Assembly: GCA_031398975.1 (NCBI GenBank)
Contig: JANNOI010000052.1
Coordinates: 1 to 52,980, forward strand
Length of the DNA stretch: 52,980 bases
Direction: 5' to 3'
Source: JAKFWI01 sp031398975
Lineage (GTDB): Bacteria > Pseudomonadota > Alphaproteobacteria > Caulobacterales > Aquidulcibacteraceae
The stretch's first letter is position 1. The number at the start of each line of letters is the position of its first letter. Shown here piece by piece: positions 39,854-48,714 of this stretch. Both the position numbers and the translations under genes were made by a program. The notes under the pieces were generated by a model. It searched no databases. It was not told the origin of the DNA and saw only the letters and a list, made by a program, of their open reading frames with translations.

Positions 39854-41038
39854 ATGCGTCAAGCGGCATGCATGCATGCCGGCGCCGGTTTGACGATCCT
39901 GCAGGTGACCCCGGCCCTGGATACGGGCGGCGTCGAGCGCACGACCGTGGAGATCGCCCAGGCGGTGACGGCGGCCGGCGGGCGCGCGCTGGTGGCCAGC
40001 CGCGGGGGACGCCTCGAGCCCGAGCTCGCCGCCGCCGGGGGGGAGCTTAAGCGCCTACCGGCGCATTCCAAGAACCCGGTGACGATGCTCGCCAATGTCG
40101 GGCGCCTCTCCCGGCTCGCCGCGCGGGAGGGCGTGGCGCTGATCCATGCCCGCTCACGCGCGCCGGCCTGGAGCGCATGGGCGGCCGCGCGGCAGCGGCG
40201 CCTGCCGTTCGTGACCACCTATCACGGCATCTATTCCGCCCGCTCGGGCCTCAAGCGGTTCTATAATTCGGTGATGGCGCGCGGGGACGTGGTGATCGCC
40301 AATTCCAATTACACCCGCGCCCACATCCTGGCCGAACACAAGGTCGACGCCGCCCGGGTCGTGGCGATCCCCCGCGGGGCCGATCTCGACGTCTTCGACG
40401 CCGCCCGCGTCGCGCCGGCCCGCGCGGCGGCGCTGCGCGCGGCCTGGGGCCTGGGGCCGGAGGAACAGCGAACCGTGATCCTCGCGCCGGCGCGGGTCTC
40501 GCGCTGGAAGGGCCAGGCCTTGCTGATCGAAGCCGCGCGCCTGGTGGAGGCCGAAAGCCCGGGCGAGGCGCTCTACATCCTGGCCGGCGACGCCCAGGGG
40601 CGGGATGGGTATGTCGAGGGGCTTTTTAGCGCGATCGAGGCGGCGGGGCTCAAGCGGATCGTGCGGCTGGTGGGCCATGTCGCCGACATGCCGGGCGCGT
40701 TCGCGGCCGCCGATTTCGCCGTTTTCCCCCCAACCGAGCCCGAAGCGTTCGGGCGGGGGGCGGTGGAGGCGCAGGCCATGGGCCTCGCGGTGATCGCGGC
40801 CGACCATGGGGGCCTTTCCGAGACCATCGTCGACGGCCGAACCGGGCGGCTTTTCCCCCCGCGCGACGCCAAGGCGCTCGCGGCCGCGATCCTCGACCTC
40901 CTGCGCATGCCGCGCGAGGCGCGCACGCGCCTTGGGGCCGCCGGCCGGGAGCGGGCGCGCGCGCTCTATTCGGTTGCTGCGTTGCAGCAGGCGACGCTCG
41001 ACGTCTACCGGCGGCTTTTGCACAATGGGGCCCCATGA
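39854..41038 (+). CDS. Glycosyltransferase family 4
   Basis: About 394 residues from the ATG at 39854; a GTG two codons upstream is possible. The N-terminal domain opens with LQVTPALDTGGVERTTVEIA, the acceptor-side Gly loop. The donor-binding C-terminal domain has ARVSRWKGQALLIEAA and the E-x7-E motif EPEAFGRGAVEAQAMGLAVIA. GT-B fold, retaining. It probably builds lipopolysaccharide core or another surface glycan together with the two GT9 proteins. It overlaps the next gene by 4 bp (ATGA). Confidence 0.9.
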   Translation: MRQAACMHAGAGLTILQVTPALDTGGVERTTVEIAQAVTAAGGRALVASRGGRLEPELAAAGGELKRLPAHSKNPVTMLANVGRLSRLAAREGVALIHARSRAPAWSAWAAARQRRLPFVTTYHGIYSARSGLKRFYNSVMARGDVVIANSNYTRAHILAEHKVDAARVVAIPRGADLDVFDAARVAPARAAALRAAWGLGPEEQRTVILAPARVSRWKGQALLIEAARLVEAESPGEALYILAGDAQGRDGYVEGLFSAIEAAGLKRIVRLVGHVADMPGAFAAADFAVFPPTEPEAFGRGAVEAQAMGLAVIAADHGGLSETIVDGRTGRLFPPRDAKALAAAILDLLRMPREARTRLGAAGRERARALYSVAALQQATLDVYRRLLHNGAP

Positions 41039-42123
41039 CCGTAACCGATCCGCCCCCCTCCGGAGCCGCGCCTCCGCCGGCTGACGCCGAGCGCATTCTG
41101 GTGATCCGGCTGGGCGATCTGGGCGGGTTCGTGCAATCGCTGGCGGCGGCGCGGGTGATCCGGGACTATCATTTCGGCGGCCGCATTACGCTGCTGACCA
41201 CCGATGAGTTCAAGCCGTTCGCCGAGAAATGCCCCTATTTCGACGTGGTGGAGGCCGGCGGGCGCCCGCGCGAGCCCAAGCAGATCGCCGATCTGATCGG
41301 GCGCATCCGCAAGACCAAGTACGACATGGTCTATGACCTGCAGGGCTCGGCGCGCACGAACAATTACTTCCTGGGGCTGAAGCCCTGGCCGCCGCGGTGG
41401 AGCGGGGTGGCGCCGGGCTGTTCGCACCCCTGCCTCAACCCCGCGCGCGAGACGATGCACCCCCTCGATCGCTTCGCCGACCAGATGTACGAGGCCGGGA
41501 TCGCGCCCGCTTACCCCCCGGGCGAGGCGCCCTCCCCGGACCTCACCTGGATCCGCACCGCGCTGCGCGACCCCCCACGGCTGCAGCCGGAATATTTCTC
41601 CATCAAGGGCCGCTATGTGCTGATCGTGCCGAGCGCGCCGGAGACCGCCGCCGCGACACCTGCGACCCCCGCCACGACCGCCGCCGCCGCCGCGGAGGCG
41701 GGCGGGGAGCCTCCGTTCTGGCCCGCGGATCGGTATGCGGCGCTCGCCCAGGCGATTGCGGCCCGCGGGCTCGTTCCGGTGGTTCTGGGCGCGGCGGGGG
41801 AGCGCGAGATCGCCAACCGCATCGCCCGGGTCGAGCCGAAGGCGCGCAACATCGTGTCCCGCACGGACCTGTTCCAGGCGGCGGCGCTGGCGGAGCGGTG
41901 CGCGGCCGCGGTCGGGCCGGAAACCGGGCTTATGCACTTAGCGGTCGCGGCCGGGGCGCCGTGCGTGCTGCTGTGCGCGGCGGGGGCCACCCCGATCACC
42001 GCGCCCCGGGGCCGCAGCGGGGTGCTGAGCGTGCTGGCGCCGGCGATGGCGAACCTGCCGGTGGCCGACGTCGAACGCGCCATCGGCAATCTGGGTGCCT
42101 ATGCGGGCGGGCCCCAAGTTTGA
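41035..42123 (+). CDS. Glycosyltransferase family 9 (heptosyltransferase-like)
   Basis: A 362-residue GT-B enzyme. The N-terminus ILVIRLGDLGGFVQSLAAARVIR is the ADP-heptose transferase start, VYDLQGSARTNNYF is the conserved core Asp region, and GPETGLMHLAVAAGAP is the C-terminal donor motif. Between the domains (about residues 204-225) there is an Ala/Thr/Pro-rich insert not expected in the family. It is coupled to the GT4 gene and followed, after a gap, by infC. A paralogue lies just beyond infC. Confidence 0.88.
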   Translation: MTVTDPPPSGAAPPPADAERILVIRLGDLGGFVQSLAAARVIRDYHFGGRITLLTTDEFKPFAEKCPYFDVVEAGGRPREPKQIADLIGRIRKTKYDMVYDLQGSARTNNYFLGLKPWPPRWSGVAPGCSHPCLNPARETMHPLDRFADQMYEAGIAPAYPPGEAPSPDLTWIRTALRDPPRLQPEYFSIKGRYVLIVPSAPETAAATPATPATTAAAAAEAGGEPPFWPADRYAALAQAIAARGLVPVVLGAAGEREIANRIARVEPKARNIVSRTDLFQAAALAERCAAAVGPETGLMHLAVAAGAPCVLLCAAGATPITAPRGRSGVLSVLAPAMANLPVADVERAIGNLGAYAGGPQV

Positions 42124-42132
42124 ACACACGCC

Positions 42133-42161
42133 TTGATCGCCACCCGCGCGCGCATGATATT
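42133..42161 (+). promoter_or_regulatory. Candidate promoter for infC
   Basis: TTGATC (42133-42138) and GATATT (42156-42161) are separated by 17 bases, a plausible sigma-70-type pair. It lies about 90 bases upstream of the proposed infC start, after the end of the GT9 gene. Between them is a 12-bp direct repeat TTCGGTGAAGCA at 42207-42218 and 42222-42233. This is a prediction by consensus only. Confidence 0.4.
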
Positions 42162-42247
42162 AGCGGCCGTCGGGGCGTCGCGGCTTTCAGGGCCAGCGAC
42201 GCGCCGTTCGGTGAAGCACAATTCGGTGAAGCAAAAAGGAGCCTTCC

Positions 42248-42793
42248 ATAGGACGCCGACCCATGACCGCGCCGCCGCCGTCGAAAGACGGCCCGCGCGT
42301 CAACGATGAAATCCGCGCCCTGCGCGTGCTGCTGATCGACGAGGCCGGAGAGAAGCAGGGGATCATGCCCCTGGCGGCGGCGCTGGAGGCGGCGGTGGAG
42401 GCCTCGCTCGATCTCGTGGAAGTGGCGCCCAATGCGGACCCTCCGGTCTGCAAGATTATGGATTACGGCAAGTACCGCTTCGAAGAGCAGAAGAAAAAGG
42501 CCGCCGCGCGCAAGAACGCCAAGCAGGTCGAGCTCAAAGAGATCAAGGTCCGCCCCAATATCGACGATCACGATTATGACGTGAAGATGCGCGCGATGGA
42601 CCGCTTCTTCGAGGAGGGGGACAAAGTGAAGGTGACCCTGCGCTTCCGCGGCCGCGAACTGGCGCACACCCATCTGGGAATGGACCTGCTGGAGCGGGTG
42701 CGCTTGCGCTTCGACGGTGTGGCCAAGGTGGAGCAGGAGCCGCGCTTCGAGGGTCGCCAGGTCGTGATGGTTATGTCGCCGCGCAGCGCCTGA
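42248..42793 (+). CDS. infC: Translation initiation factor IF-3
   Basis: About 181 residues. The sequence after the start reads IGRRPMTAPPPSKDGPRVNDEIRA, and the rest is a full IF-3 (YRFEEQKKKAAARKNAKQVELKEIKVRP...). I chose the ATA at 42248 because AAAAAGGAG ends 6 bases before it, the frame continues into the conserved xRRP N-terminus of alphaproteobacterial IF-3, and the first ATG (42263) is too far from that ribosome site. Non-ATG starts (AUU in E. coli) allow IF-3 to repress its own translation. First gene of infC-rpmI-rplT-pheST, with one GT9 gene inserted after it. Confidence 0.92.
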   Translation: MGRRPMTAPPPSKDGPRVNDEIRALRVLLIDEAGEKQGIMPLAAALEAAVEASLDLVEVAPNADPPVCKIMDYGKYRFEEQKKKAAARKNAKQVELKEIKVRPNIDDHDYDVKMRAMDRFFEEGDKVKVTLRFRGRELAHTHLGMDLLERVRLRFDGVAKVEQEPRFEGRQVVMVMSPRSA

Positions 42794-42807
42794 GCGGGCG
42801 GGCGGGG

Positions 42808-43761
42808 ATGAGCGCGGACCGCGTGCTGGTGCTGAAGCATGGCGCGCTGGGCGATTTCGTACTGGCGCTGCCGGCCATGGCCGCGATCCGCCGCCACCAC
42901 CCGCACGCGCGCATCGTCCTGCAGACGACGCCGCCCTTCGCGGAGCTGGCCGCCGCCGCCCCCTACTTCGACGCCGTCGAGCCCGACGGGCGCCCCCGGG
43001 GCCTGCGGAACCGCCTCGCGCTCGCCGCGCGGGTGCGCCGGGCGCGCTATGGGCGCATCTACGACCTGCAGAACACCCAGCGCACGGCGATGCTGTTCTG
43101 GATGCTGCAGCCGGGCGCGCCGGCCTGGAACGGGGTGGCGCCGGGGGCCTCGCTGCGCGTGCGCGACCGGCGGCGGCTGGAAAAGCACGTGATCGAGCGG
43201 TTTGCGGCGCAATTGGCGCTGGCCGGCGCGCCAGAGGCCTCCGCGCTCGCCCTGCCGGACGTGAGCTGGGCGGCGGCGCGCGGGGCGGCGCCGGAACGGT
43301 TCGGGCTAACCCGGCCGTACCTGCTGATCGCGGCCGCGGCCGCCCCGGGCCGGGAGGTGAAGCGCTGGCCGGGCGAACGCTTCGCCGCGCTTGCCCGCCA
43401 GGCGCGCGCGCGCGGACTGGAGCCAGTGCTGCTGGGAGGACGCGGCGAGCGGGAGGGCCTGGAGCGGCTGGCCGCCGAAATCCCCGGCGCCCGCAATCTC
43501 GCCGGGCAAACGAACCTCTTCGACCTGGCCGCCCTCGGCGCGGGCGCGGCCGGGATCGTCGGCAACGATACGGGGCCGGTTTTCCTCGCCGCCGCCGCGG
43601 GCGCCCCGGCGGTGGTGTTCTATTCGAGCCATTCCATGCACCCCGACGTCTGCGCCCCGCGCGGCCCTGGAGGGGTGGCGGCGCTGCGCCGCGAAGCGCT
43701 GGGCGATATTTCGGTGTCCGACGCGCTCGCCGCGCTCCAGGCGCTGAAGGTTTTCGCCTAG
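42808..43761 (+). CDS. Glycosyltransferase family 9 (heptosyltransferase-like), second copy
   Basis: A 317-residue protein with the same layout as the GT9 at 41035: VLVLKHGALGDFVLALPAMAAIRRH at the N-terminus, IYDLQNTQRTAMLF and the donor loop VGNDTGPVFLAAAAGAPAVVFYSSHS near residue 255. It lies between infC and rpmI, where most genomes have no gene. It may transfer heptose or another sugar to lipopolysaccharide core. The gap to rpmI is 124 bases, enough for a separate promoter. Confidence 0.88.
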   Translation: MSADRVLVLKHGALGDFVLALPAMAAIRRHHPHARIVLQTTPPFAELAAAAPYFDAVEPDGRPRGLRNRLALAARVRRARYGRIYDLQNTQRTAMLFWMLQPGAPAWNGVAPGASLRVRDRRRLEKHVIERFAAQLALAGAPEASALALPDVSWAAARGAAPERFGLTRPYLLIAAAAAPGREVKRWPGERFAALARQARARGLEPVLLGGRGEREGLERLAAEIPGARNLAGQTNLFDLAALGAGAAGIVGNDTGPVFLAAAAGAPAVVFYSSHSMHPDVCAPRGPGGVAALRREALGDISVSDALAALQALKVFA

Positions 43762-43885
43762 CGCGCCCTTGCCGCCCACCGCTTGGCCATGCTATCGGCC
43801 CCGCTCTTTGGCGGACCGGCTTTGGCATTGCCGTGGCCGCCTTATCGCGCGCCCGAACGGGCGCGCTTGTCCCCGGGAGACGAAA

Positions 43886-44089
43886 ATGCCGAAGCTCAAG
43901 ACGAAGAGCGGCGTCAAGAAACGCTTCAAGCTCACCGCGACCGGCAAGATCAAGGCCGGGGCGGCCGGCAAGCGGCACCGCCTGATCAGCCACAACGGCA
44001 AATACATCCGCCAGAACCGCGGCATGGACGTGCTGGCCGAGCCGGACGCGCGGCGCGTCAAGCTATGGCTGCCCTACGGCCTGAACTGA
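43886..44089 (+). CDS. rpmI: 50S ribosomal protein L35
   Basis: A 67-residue basic protein, MPKLKTKSGVKKRFKLTATGKI at the N-terminus, with the usual KRHRLISHNGKYIRQNRG centre. The ATG at 43886 follows GGGAGA. It is 10 bases upstream of rplT, the standard L35-L20 order. Confidence 0.97.
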   Translation: MPKLKTKSGVKKRFKLTATGKIKAGAAGKRHRLISHNGKYIRQNRGMDVLAEPDARRVKLWLPYGLN

Positions 44090-44099
44090 GGATATCGAC

Positions 44100-44456
44100 A
44101 TGGCGCGCGTTAAAGGCGGCGTGACGGCTCACGCCCGGCACAAGAAAATCCTCAAGCAGGCCAAGGGCTATTATGGCCGCCGCAAGAACACGTTCCGCAC
44201 GGCCAACGCCGCGGTGGAGAAGGCCGGCGTTTACGCCTACCGCGACCGCAAGGCCAAGAAGCGCAATTTCCGCGCGCTCTGGATCCAGCGGATCAATGCG
44301 AGCGTGCGCGGCGAGGGGCTCACCTATTCCCGCTTCATCGACGGCCTGGTGAAGGCCGGCGTGGTCGTGGACCGCAAGGTGATGGCGGATCTGGCGATGC
44401 ATGAACCGGAAGCCTTCAAGGGCCTGGTGAGCCAGGCGAAGGCGGCGCTGGCCTAA
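44100..44456 (+). CDS. rplT: 50S ribosomal protein L20
   Basis: A 118-residue basic protein with the L20 N-terminus MARVKGGVTAHARHKKILKQ, AKGYYGRRKNTFR and RDRKAKKRNFRALWIQRINA. L20 binds 23S rRNA early in assembly and can repress its own operon in some bacteria; no such leader is evident here. It is followed by a 121-base gap before pheS. Confidence 0.97.
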   Translation: MARVKGGVTAHARHKKILKQAKGYYGRRKNTFRTANAAVEKAGVYAYRDRKAKKRNFRALWIQRINASVRGEGLTYSRFIDGLVKAGVVVDRKVMADLAMHEPEAFKGLVSQAKAALA

Positions 44457-44577
44457 CGCTCCCGCCGTTCCCGGGCGGCTAAGGCGTAAGGCGCGGGCGC
44501 CGCGCGCGCCGGATGCACAAGAGCTGCTTTGCGAAGCGCCCGCTTATCCGTACAGGGGGGAAGCACAGGGATTTGAG

Positions 44578-45666
44578 ATGGACGTTGACGCCACCACAGA
44601 CCTCCCGGCGCTGGAGGCGGCCGTGCGCGCCCGTATCGCCGCCGCCGCGGACGAAGCCGCGCTGGAGGCGGTGCGGATCGACGCGCTGGGCAAGCAGGGC
44701 GCGGTTTCGCTGCTGCTGAAAACGCTGGGCGCGATGGCCCCGGACGAGCGTCAGGTCATGGGCCCCCAGCTCAACCAGCTCCGCGACGCTCTGGGCGAGG
44801 CGATCGTGGCGCGCAAGGCCGAGCTCGCGGAGGCCGCCCTCCACCGGCGCCTGCAAAGCGAACGCGTGGACGTAACCGCCCCGCCCCCGCCGCTGCGCAA
44901 GGGCGCGATCCACCCCTTGAGCTTCGTCCTCGAAGAGATCGCCGCGATCTTCGCCGGCATGGGCTTCACCCTCGAGGAAGGCCCCGACATCGAGACCGAT
45001 TTCAACAATTTCACCGCGCTCAACTTCCCCCAGAAGCACCCCGCGCGGGACCTGCACGACACGTTCTTCTTCGCCCCGGACGAAAAGGGCGAGCGCAAGC
45101 TGCTGCGCACCCACACGAGCACCGTGCAGGTGCGCACCATGCTGAAGCAGCCGCCCCCGATCCGCATGATCTGCCAGGGCCGCACCTTCCGCGTGGACAG
45201 CGACGCCACCCACACCCCGATGTTCCACCAGACCGAAGGCCTCGTCATCGACGACAAGACCAATATGGCGGACCTGAAGGGCGTGCTGATGGCGTTCATC
45301 CGCGCCTTCTTCGAGGTGGACGAGGTGGAGGTGCGCTTCCGCCCGCATTTCTTCCCGTTCACCGAGCCTTCGGCGGAGATGGACGTGCGCTGCGACCGCT
45401 CCGGCGGGCAGCTCAAGATCGGGACCGGCAGGGATTGGCTCGAAGTGCTGGGCTGCGGCATGGTGCACCCCAATGTGCTGAAGCAGTGCGGCCTCGATCC
45501 GGAGACGCATCAGGGCTATGCGTTCGGCATGGGCGTCGATCGCCTCGCCATGCTGAAATACGGGATGACGGATCTGCGCGAATTCTTCGCCGCCGATACG
45601 CGCTGGCTGTCGCATTACGGCTTCTCGCCTTTCCTCACCCCGGGCCTGGCGCAGGGCCTGGGATGA
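44578..45666 (+). CDS. pheS: Phenylalanine-tRNA ligase alpha subunit
   Basis: A 362-residue class II synthetase subunit. After an N-terminal coiled-coil region it shows the class II motifs RTHTSTVQVRTML, the motif 2 region ICQGRTFRVDSDATHTPMFHQTEGL and motif 3 GYAFGMGVDRLAMLKYGMTDLR. It forms a heterotetramer with PheT. The upstream gap (44457-44577) has no Phe-rich leader. Its TGA overlaps the ATG of a micro-ORF that leads into pheT. Confidence 0.97.
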   Translation: MDVDATTDLPALEAAVRARIAAAADEAALEAVRIDALGKQGAVSLLLKTLGAMAPDERQVMGPQLNQLRDALGEAIVARKAELAEAALHRRLQSERVDVTAPPPPLRKGAIHPLSFVLEEIAAIFAGMGFTLEEGPDIETDFNNFTALNFPQKHPARDLHDTFFFAPDEKGERKLLRTHTSTVQVRTMLKQPPPIRMICQGRTFRVDSDATHTPMFHQTEGLVIDDKTNMADLKGVLMAFIRAFFEVDEVEVRFRPHFFPFTEPSAEMDVRCDRSGGQLKIGTGRDWLEVLGCGMVHPNVLKQCGLDPETHQGYAFGMGVDRLAMLKYGMTDLREFFAADTRWLSHYGFSPFLTPGLAQGLG

Positions 45667-45707
45667 TCCTGTTCCGCCCGAGGAAGAGGCCAGGGACGAA
45701 ACGATGA
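45663..45707 (+). CDS. Bridging micro-ORF between pheS and pheT
   Basis: The frame ATG...TGA encodes MILFRPRKRPGTKR. Its ATG overlaps the pheS stop as ATGA and its TGA overlaps the pheT ATG as ATGA, so ribosomes finishing pheS could re-initiate and reach pheT. A basic 14-residue product is unlikely to have a function; a coupling role is inferred from geometry alone. Confidence 0.35.
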   Translation: MILFRPRKRPGTKR

Positions 45708-48091
45708 AATTCACGCTCTCCTGGCTGAAGGACCATCTCGACACGGACGCGCCGGTGGACGCCCTGGTGGAGGCCATGACGATGGCCGGCCTCGAGGTGG
45801 AGCGCGTCGAGGATCGCGGGCAGACGCTTTCGGCCTTTTCGGTCGCGAAAGTGGTGGAGGCCGTGCAGCACCCCAACGCCGACCGGCTGCGCGTCTGCCA
45901 GGTGGACACCAAGGACGGCCGCAAGGAGATCGTGTGCGGCGCCCCCAATGCGCGCGCGGGGCTGACGACGATCTACGCCCCGCTGGGAGCCTTCATCCCC
46001 GGCTCCGGGATCACGCTGGAGGCCAAGCCCGTGCGGGGGGTTGTGTCCAACGGCATGCTGTGCTCGGGCGCGGAATTGCAGGTGGACGAGGAGAGCGACG
46101 GCATCCTCGAGCTCGATCCCGCGCTGGAGGTGGGCGTGCCGGCGGCGCAGGCGCTGGGCGTAGCCGATGCGGTGATCGATTTCGAGGTGACGCCGAACCG
46201 GCCCGATTGGCTGGGCGTGAATGGGGTGGCGCGCGATCTCGCCGCCGCCGGGCTCGGCGTGTTCCGGGACCTGCGGCCGGCCGCGATCGCCGGGCGGTTC
46301 GCGTGCCCCGTCCCGGTGACCAATAGCGCGGGGCCGGCTTGCCCGCTATTCACGGCGCGCCTGATCCGGGGCGTGCGCAATGGGGAATCTCCCGCTTGGC
46401 TGCGCCAGCGCTTGAAGGCCATCGGCCTGAAGCCCCGCAGCGCGCTGGTCGATATCACCAATTACCTCTCCTACGACCGCGCCCGCCCGCTGCACGTCTA
46501 TGACGCCGATACGCTCACCGGAGCGGTAGAGGCGCGGGCGGGGCGGCGGGGGGAGAGCCTCAAGGCGCTGGACGGCAAGACCTACGAGGTCACCCCCGAC
46601 ATGTGCGTGATCGCCGACGAGCGCGGCGTGCTGGGTTTGGGCGGGGTGATCGGGGGGGAGGCCTCGGGCTGTTCGGAGGCCACCGCCAACGTGCTGGTGG
46701 AGAGCGCCTATTTCGACCCCCTGACCATCTTCCAAACCGGCCGGGCGCTGGGCGTGGCTTCGGACGCGCGCTACCGGTTCGAGCGGGGCGTCGATCCGGG
46801 CTTCACGCTGGCGGGCCTCGAGCTCGCCACTAGGATGATCCTGGACCTGTGCGGGGGGGAGCCGTCGGAGGTCGTGAGCGCGGGAGCCGCGCCCGCGCCG
46901 CCGGCGCCGATCGTGTTCGAATATGAGCGCGTGCGCACCCTGGCGGGCCTGGACGTGCCGCTGGCGCGGACCCGCGCGATACTCAAATCTTTAGGCTTTT
47001 CAGTGGCGCCGGTGGGCCAGAGCGCCAAGCGCATCGTGGTTACCCCGCCCTCCTGGCGCGGCGATGTGAGCACGGGCGCGGACCTCGTGGAGGAAGTCGC
47101 GCGCATCGAGGGCTATGACAAGCTGCCCGCGCCTGCGCCCGCCGCGGCCGTTCGCCCTGCGCCCGCGAGCCTGGGCGAGAGCCGCACCCGGCTGGCCCGG
47201 CGCGCGCTCGCGGGCGCAGGCTATCTCGAGGCGGTGACCTGGAGCTTCTGCGCGCGCGCGCACGCGGCGCTGTTCGGCGGGGGGGCGGACGCACTCGTCC
47301 TATCGAACCCGATCGCGGCGGACCTTGACTGCATGCGCCCAAGCGCCCTGCCCAATCTGCTGCGCGCCGCCCAGCGCAACCTCGATCGCGGCCATGGCGA
47401 TGCGAAGCTGTTCGAGGCGGGCCCCGCCTATGCCGGCGACGGCGAGGGCGAGCAGCGCCGGACGATCGCGGCGATCTGGCAGGCTCGCCCGCCCCGCCAC
47501 TGGCGCGATCCCGGCCCGCCCGACGTCTTCGCCATGAAACAGGACGTGCTGCACGCGCTGGACGCGATGGCGGCGCCCATGCAGGCGCTCCAGCACGGCC
47601 CCCCGCCCGGCTCACACTGGCACCCGGGACGCGCCGGCGCGCTGCGCCTGGGGCCCAAACTGGTCGCGGCGTTCGGAGAAGTGCATCCCACAGTGCTGCG
47701 CGCGCTCGACGTGGAGGGCCCCGCGCTCGCCTTCGAGATCTGGATCGACGCCCTGCCCAGCCTGCGCGCCAAGCCCACGCGGGCCAAGCCGCCGCTGGAC
47801 CCCTCTCACCTCATGCCGCTGACCCGCGATTTCGCGTTCGTGGTGGACGAGACGACGCCCGCCGCAGACCTCGTGCGCGCCGCCTACGGGGCCGACCGCG
47901 CCCTGATCGCCGACATCGCGCTGTTCGACATCTATCGCGGCCCAGGCGTCGCTGCGGACAAAAAGAGCCTCGCCATCGAGGTGACGCTGCAGCCGCGCGA
48001 AAAGACGCTGACGGACCCCGAGATCGAGGCCGTCAGCGCCCGGGTAGTGAGCGCGGTGATGAAGGCCACGGGCGGCGTGCTGCGCGCCTAG
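45704..48091 (+). CDS. pheT: Phenylalanine-tRNA ligase beta subunit
   Basis: A 795-residue subunit. Domains in order: N-terminal tRNA-binding (EMAP-like) around VQHPNADRLRVCQVDTKDGRKEIVCGAPNARAGL and VVSNGMLCS, B3/B4 editing core, B5, the synthetase-like core and a C-terminal anticodon-binding FDX-ACB domain (LMPLTRDFAFVVDETTPA... DPEIEAVSARVVSAVMKATGGVLRA). The length is typical. It is linked to pheS by a short overlapping frame. Confidence 0.97.
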   Translation: MKFTLSWLKDHLDTDAPVDALVEAMTMAGLEVERVEDRGQTLSAFSVAKVVEAVQHPNADRLRVCQVDTKDGRKEIVCGAPNARAGLTTIYAPLGAFIPGSGITLEAKPVRGVVSNGMLCSGAELQVDEESDGILELDPALEVGVPAAQALGVADAVIDFEVTPNRPDWLGVNGVARDLAAAGLGVFRDLRPAAIAGRFACPVPVTNSAGPACPLFTARLIRGVRNGESPAWLRQRLKAIGLKPRSALVDITNYLSYDRARPLHVYDADTLTGAVEARAGRRGESLKALDGKTYEVTPDMCVIADERGVLGLGGVIGGEASGCSEATANVLVESAYFDPLTIFQTGRALGVASDARYRFERGVDPGFTLAGLELATRMILDLCGGEPSEVVSAGAAPAPPAPIVFEYERVRTLAGLDVPLARTRAILKSLGFSVAPVGQSAKRIVVTPPSWRGDVSTGADLVEEVARIEGYDKLPAPAPAAAVRPAPASLGESRTRLARRALAGAGYLEAVTWSFCARAHAALFGGGADALVLSNPIAADLDCMRPSALPNLLRAAQRNLDRGHGDAKLFEAGPAYAGDGEGEQRRTIAAIWQARPPRHWRDPGPPDVFAMKQDVLHALDAMAAPMQALQHGPPPGSHWHPGRAGALRLGPKLVAAFGEVHPTVLRALDVEGPALAFEIWIDALPSLRAKPTRAKPPLDPSHLMPLTRDFAFVVDETTPAADLVRAAYGADRALIADIALFDIYRGPGVAADKKSLAIEVTLQPREKTLTDPEIEAVSARVVSAVMKATGGVLRA

Positions 48092-48099
48092 CCCCGCGC

Positions 48100-48714
48100 T
48101 CAGAACGGGATGTAATTGCGCTCCCGCGTATAGGCGAGGTAGCCGATATTGGCGCCCAGCCGCAGGCCCACGCCCGCCCGCATCGGCGCGAGGATCACCC
48201 CGTCCGCCTGCTGGTAATTCACGCCGAGCCCGCCGACGAAATAGGCCGAGCCCTCCACGCCCGGGAAGCGCTGGTACATCTGATCGCGGTTGCGCAGGTG
48301 ATAGATAAGGGTGAACACCTTCGAGGCGTTGCCGCCCGTATCGAGGCCGAAAGTGGGGCCTTGCCAGAAGATGTCCTGGGGCGCGCCGACCTTGGAATAG
48401 AGCTGGCCCTTGCCGTACCGGAGGCCGACCATCACCGCGCCAGAGCCCTCCTCGCCCTTAATGTAGGCGTTGGGGCGGCCATTGTCGGCGAACACCCGCT
48501 CTACCGCGGCGCCCACGCCCTCGGCGGCCGCGCCGAAGAAATCGCCGGCTTCGCGCACGATCTCCTCGCTCGTATATTCGGCCTGGGCGTTGAATTCCTC
48601 CTGGGTCATCGGCTCGCCGGTGCTGGTGCACGCCGCGAGCAAAGAGGGCGCGCACAAGGCCGCCACGGCGCCGCCGCCCCTGAGCACCAGCCCACGTCTT
48701 GAGAAAACGGTCAT
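48100..48714 (-). CDS. eipA: EipA/DUF1134 family envelope protein
   Basis: About 204 residues from the ATG at 48714. The N-terminus has a twin-arginine-like SRRGLVL followed by a hydrophobic stretch and a lipobox SLLAAC (Cys29), so it may be a lipoprotein. The remainder matches DUF1134: SGAVMVGLRYGKGQLYSKVGAPQDIFWQGPTFGLDTGGNASKVF. EipA of Brucella is a periplasmic protein required for envelope integrity. It is convergent with pheT and divergent from lepA. Confidence 0.9.
   Translation of the reverse strand: MTVFSRRGLVLRGGGAVAALCAPSLLAACTSTGEPMTQEEFNAQAEYTSEEIVREAGDFFGAAAEGVGAAVERVFADNGRPNAYIKGEEGSGAVMVGLRYGKGQLYSKVGAPQDIFWQGPTFGLDTGGNASKVFTLIYHLRNRDQMYQRFPGVEGSAYFVGGLGVNYQQADGVILAPMRAGVGLRLGANIGYLAYTRERNYIPF

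Noticed and set aside
41996..43993. Arg/Pro-rich minus-strand open frame opposite infC and GT9
   Set aside because: Low-complexity shadow of well-supported plus-strand genes.
44457..44577. Possible Phe leader or T-box upstream of pheS
   Set aside because: The short frame at 44513 has only one Phe codon and no terminator with a U-run; a T-box is also not expected in this group.
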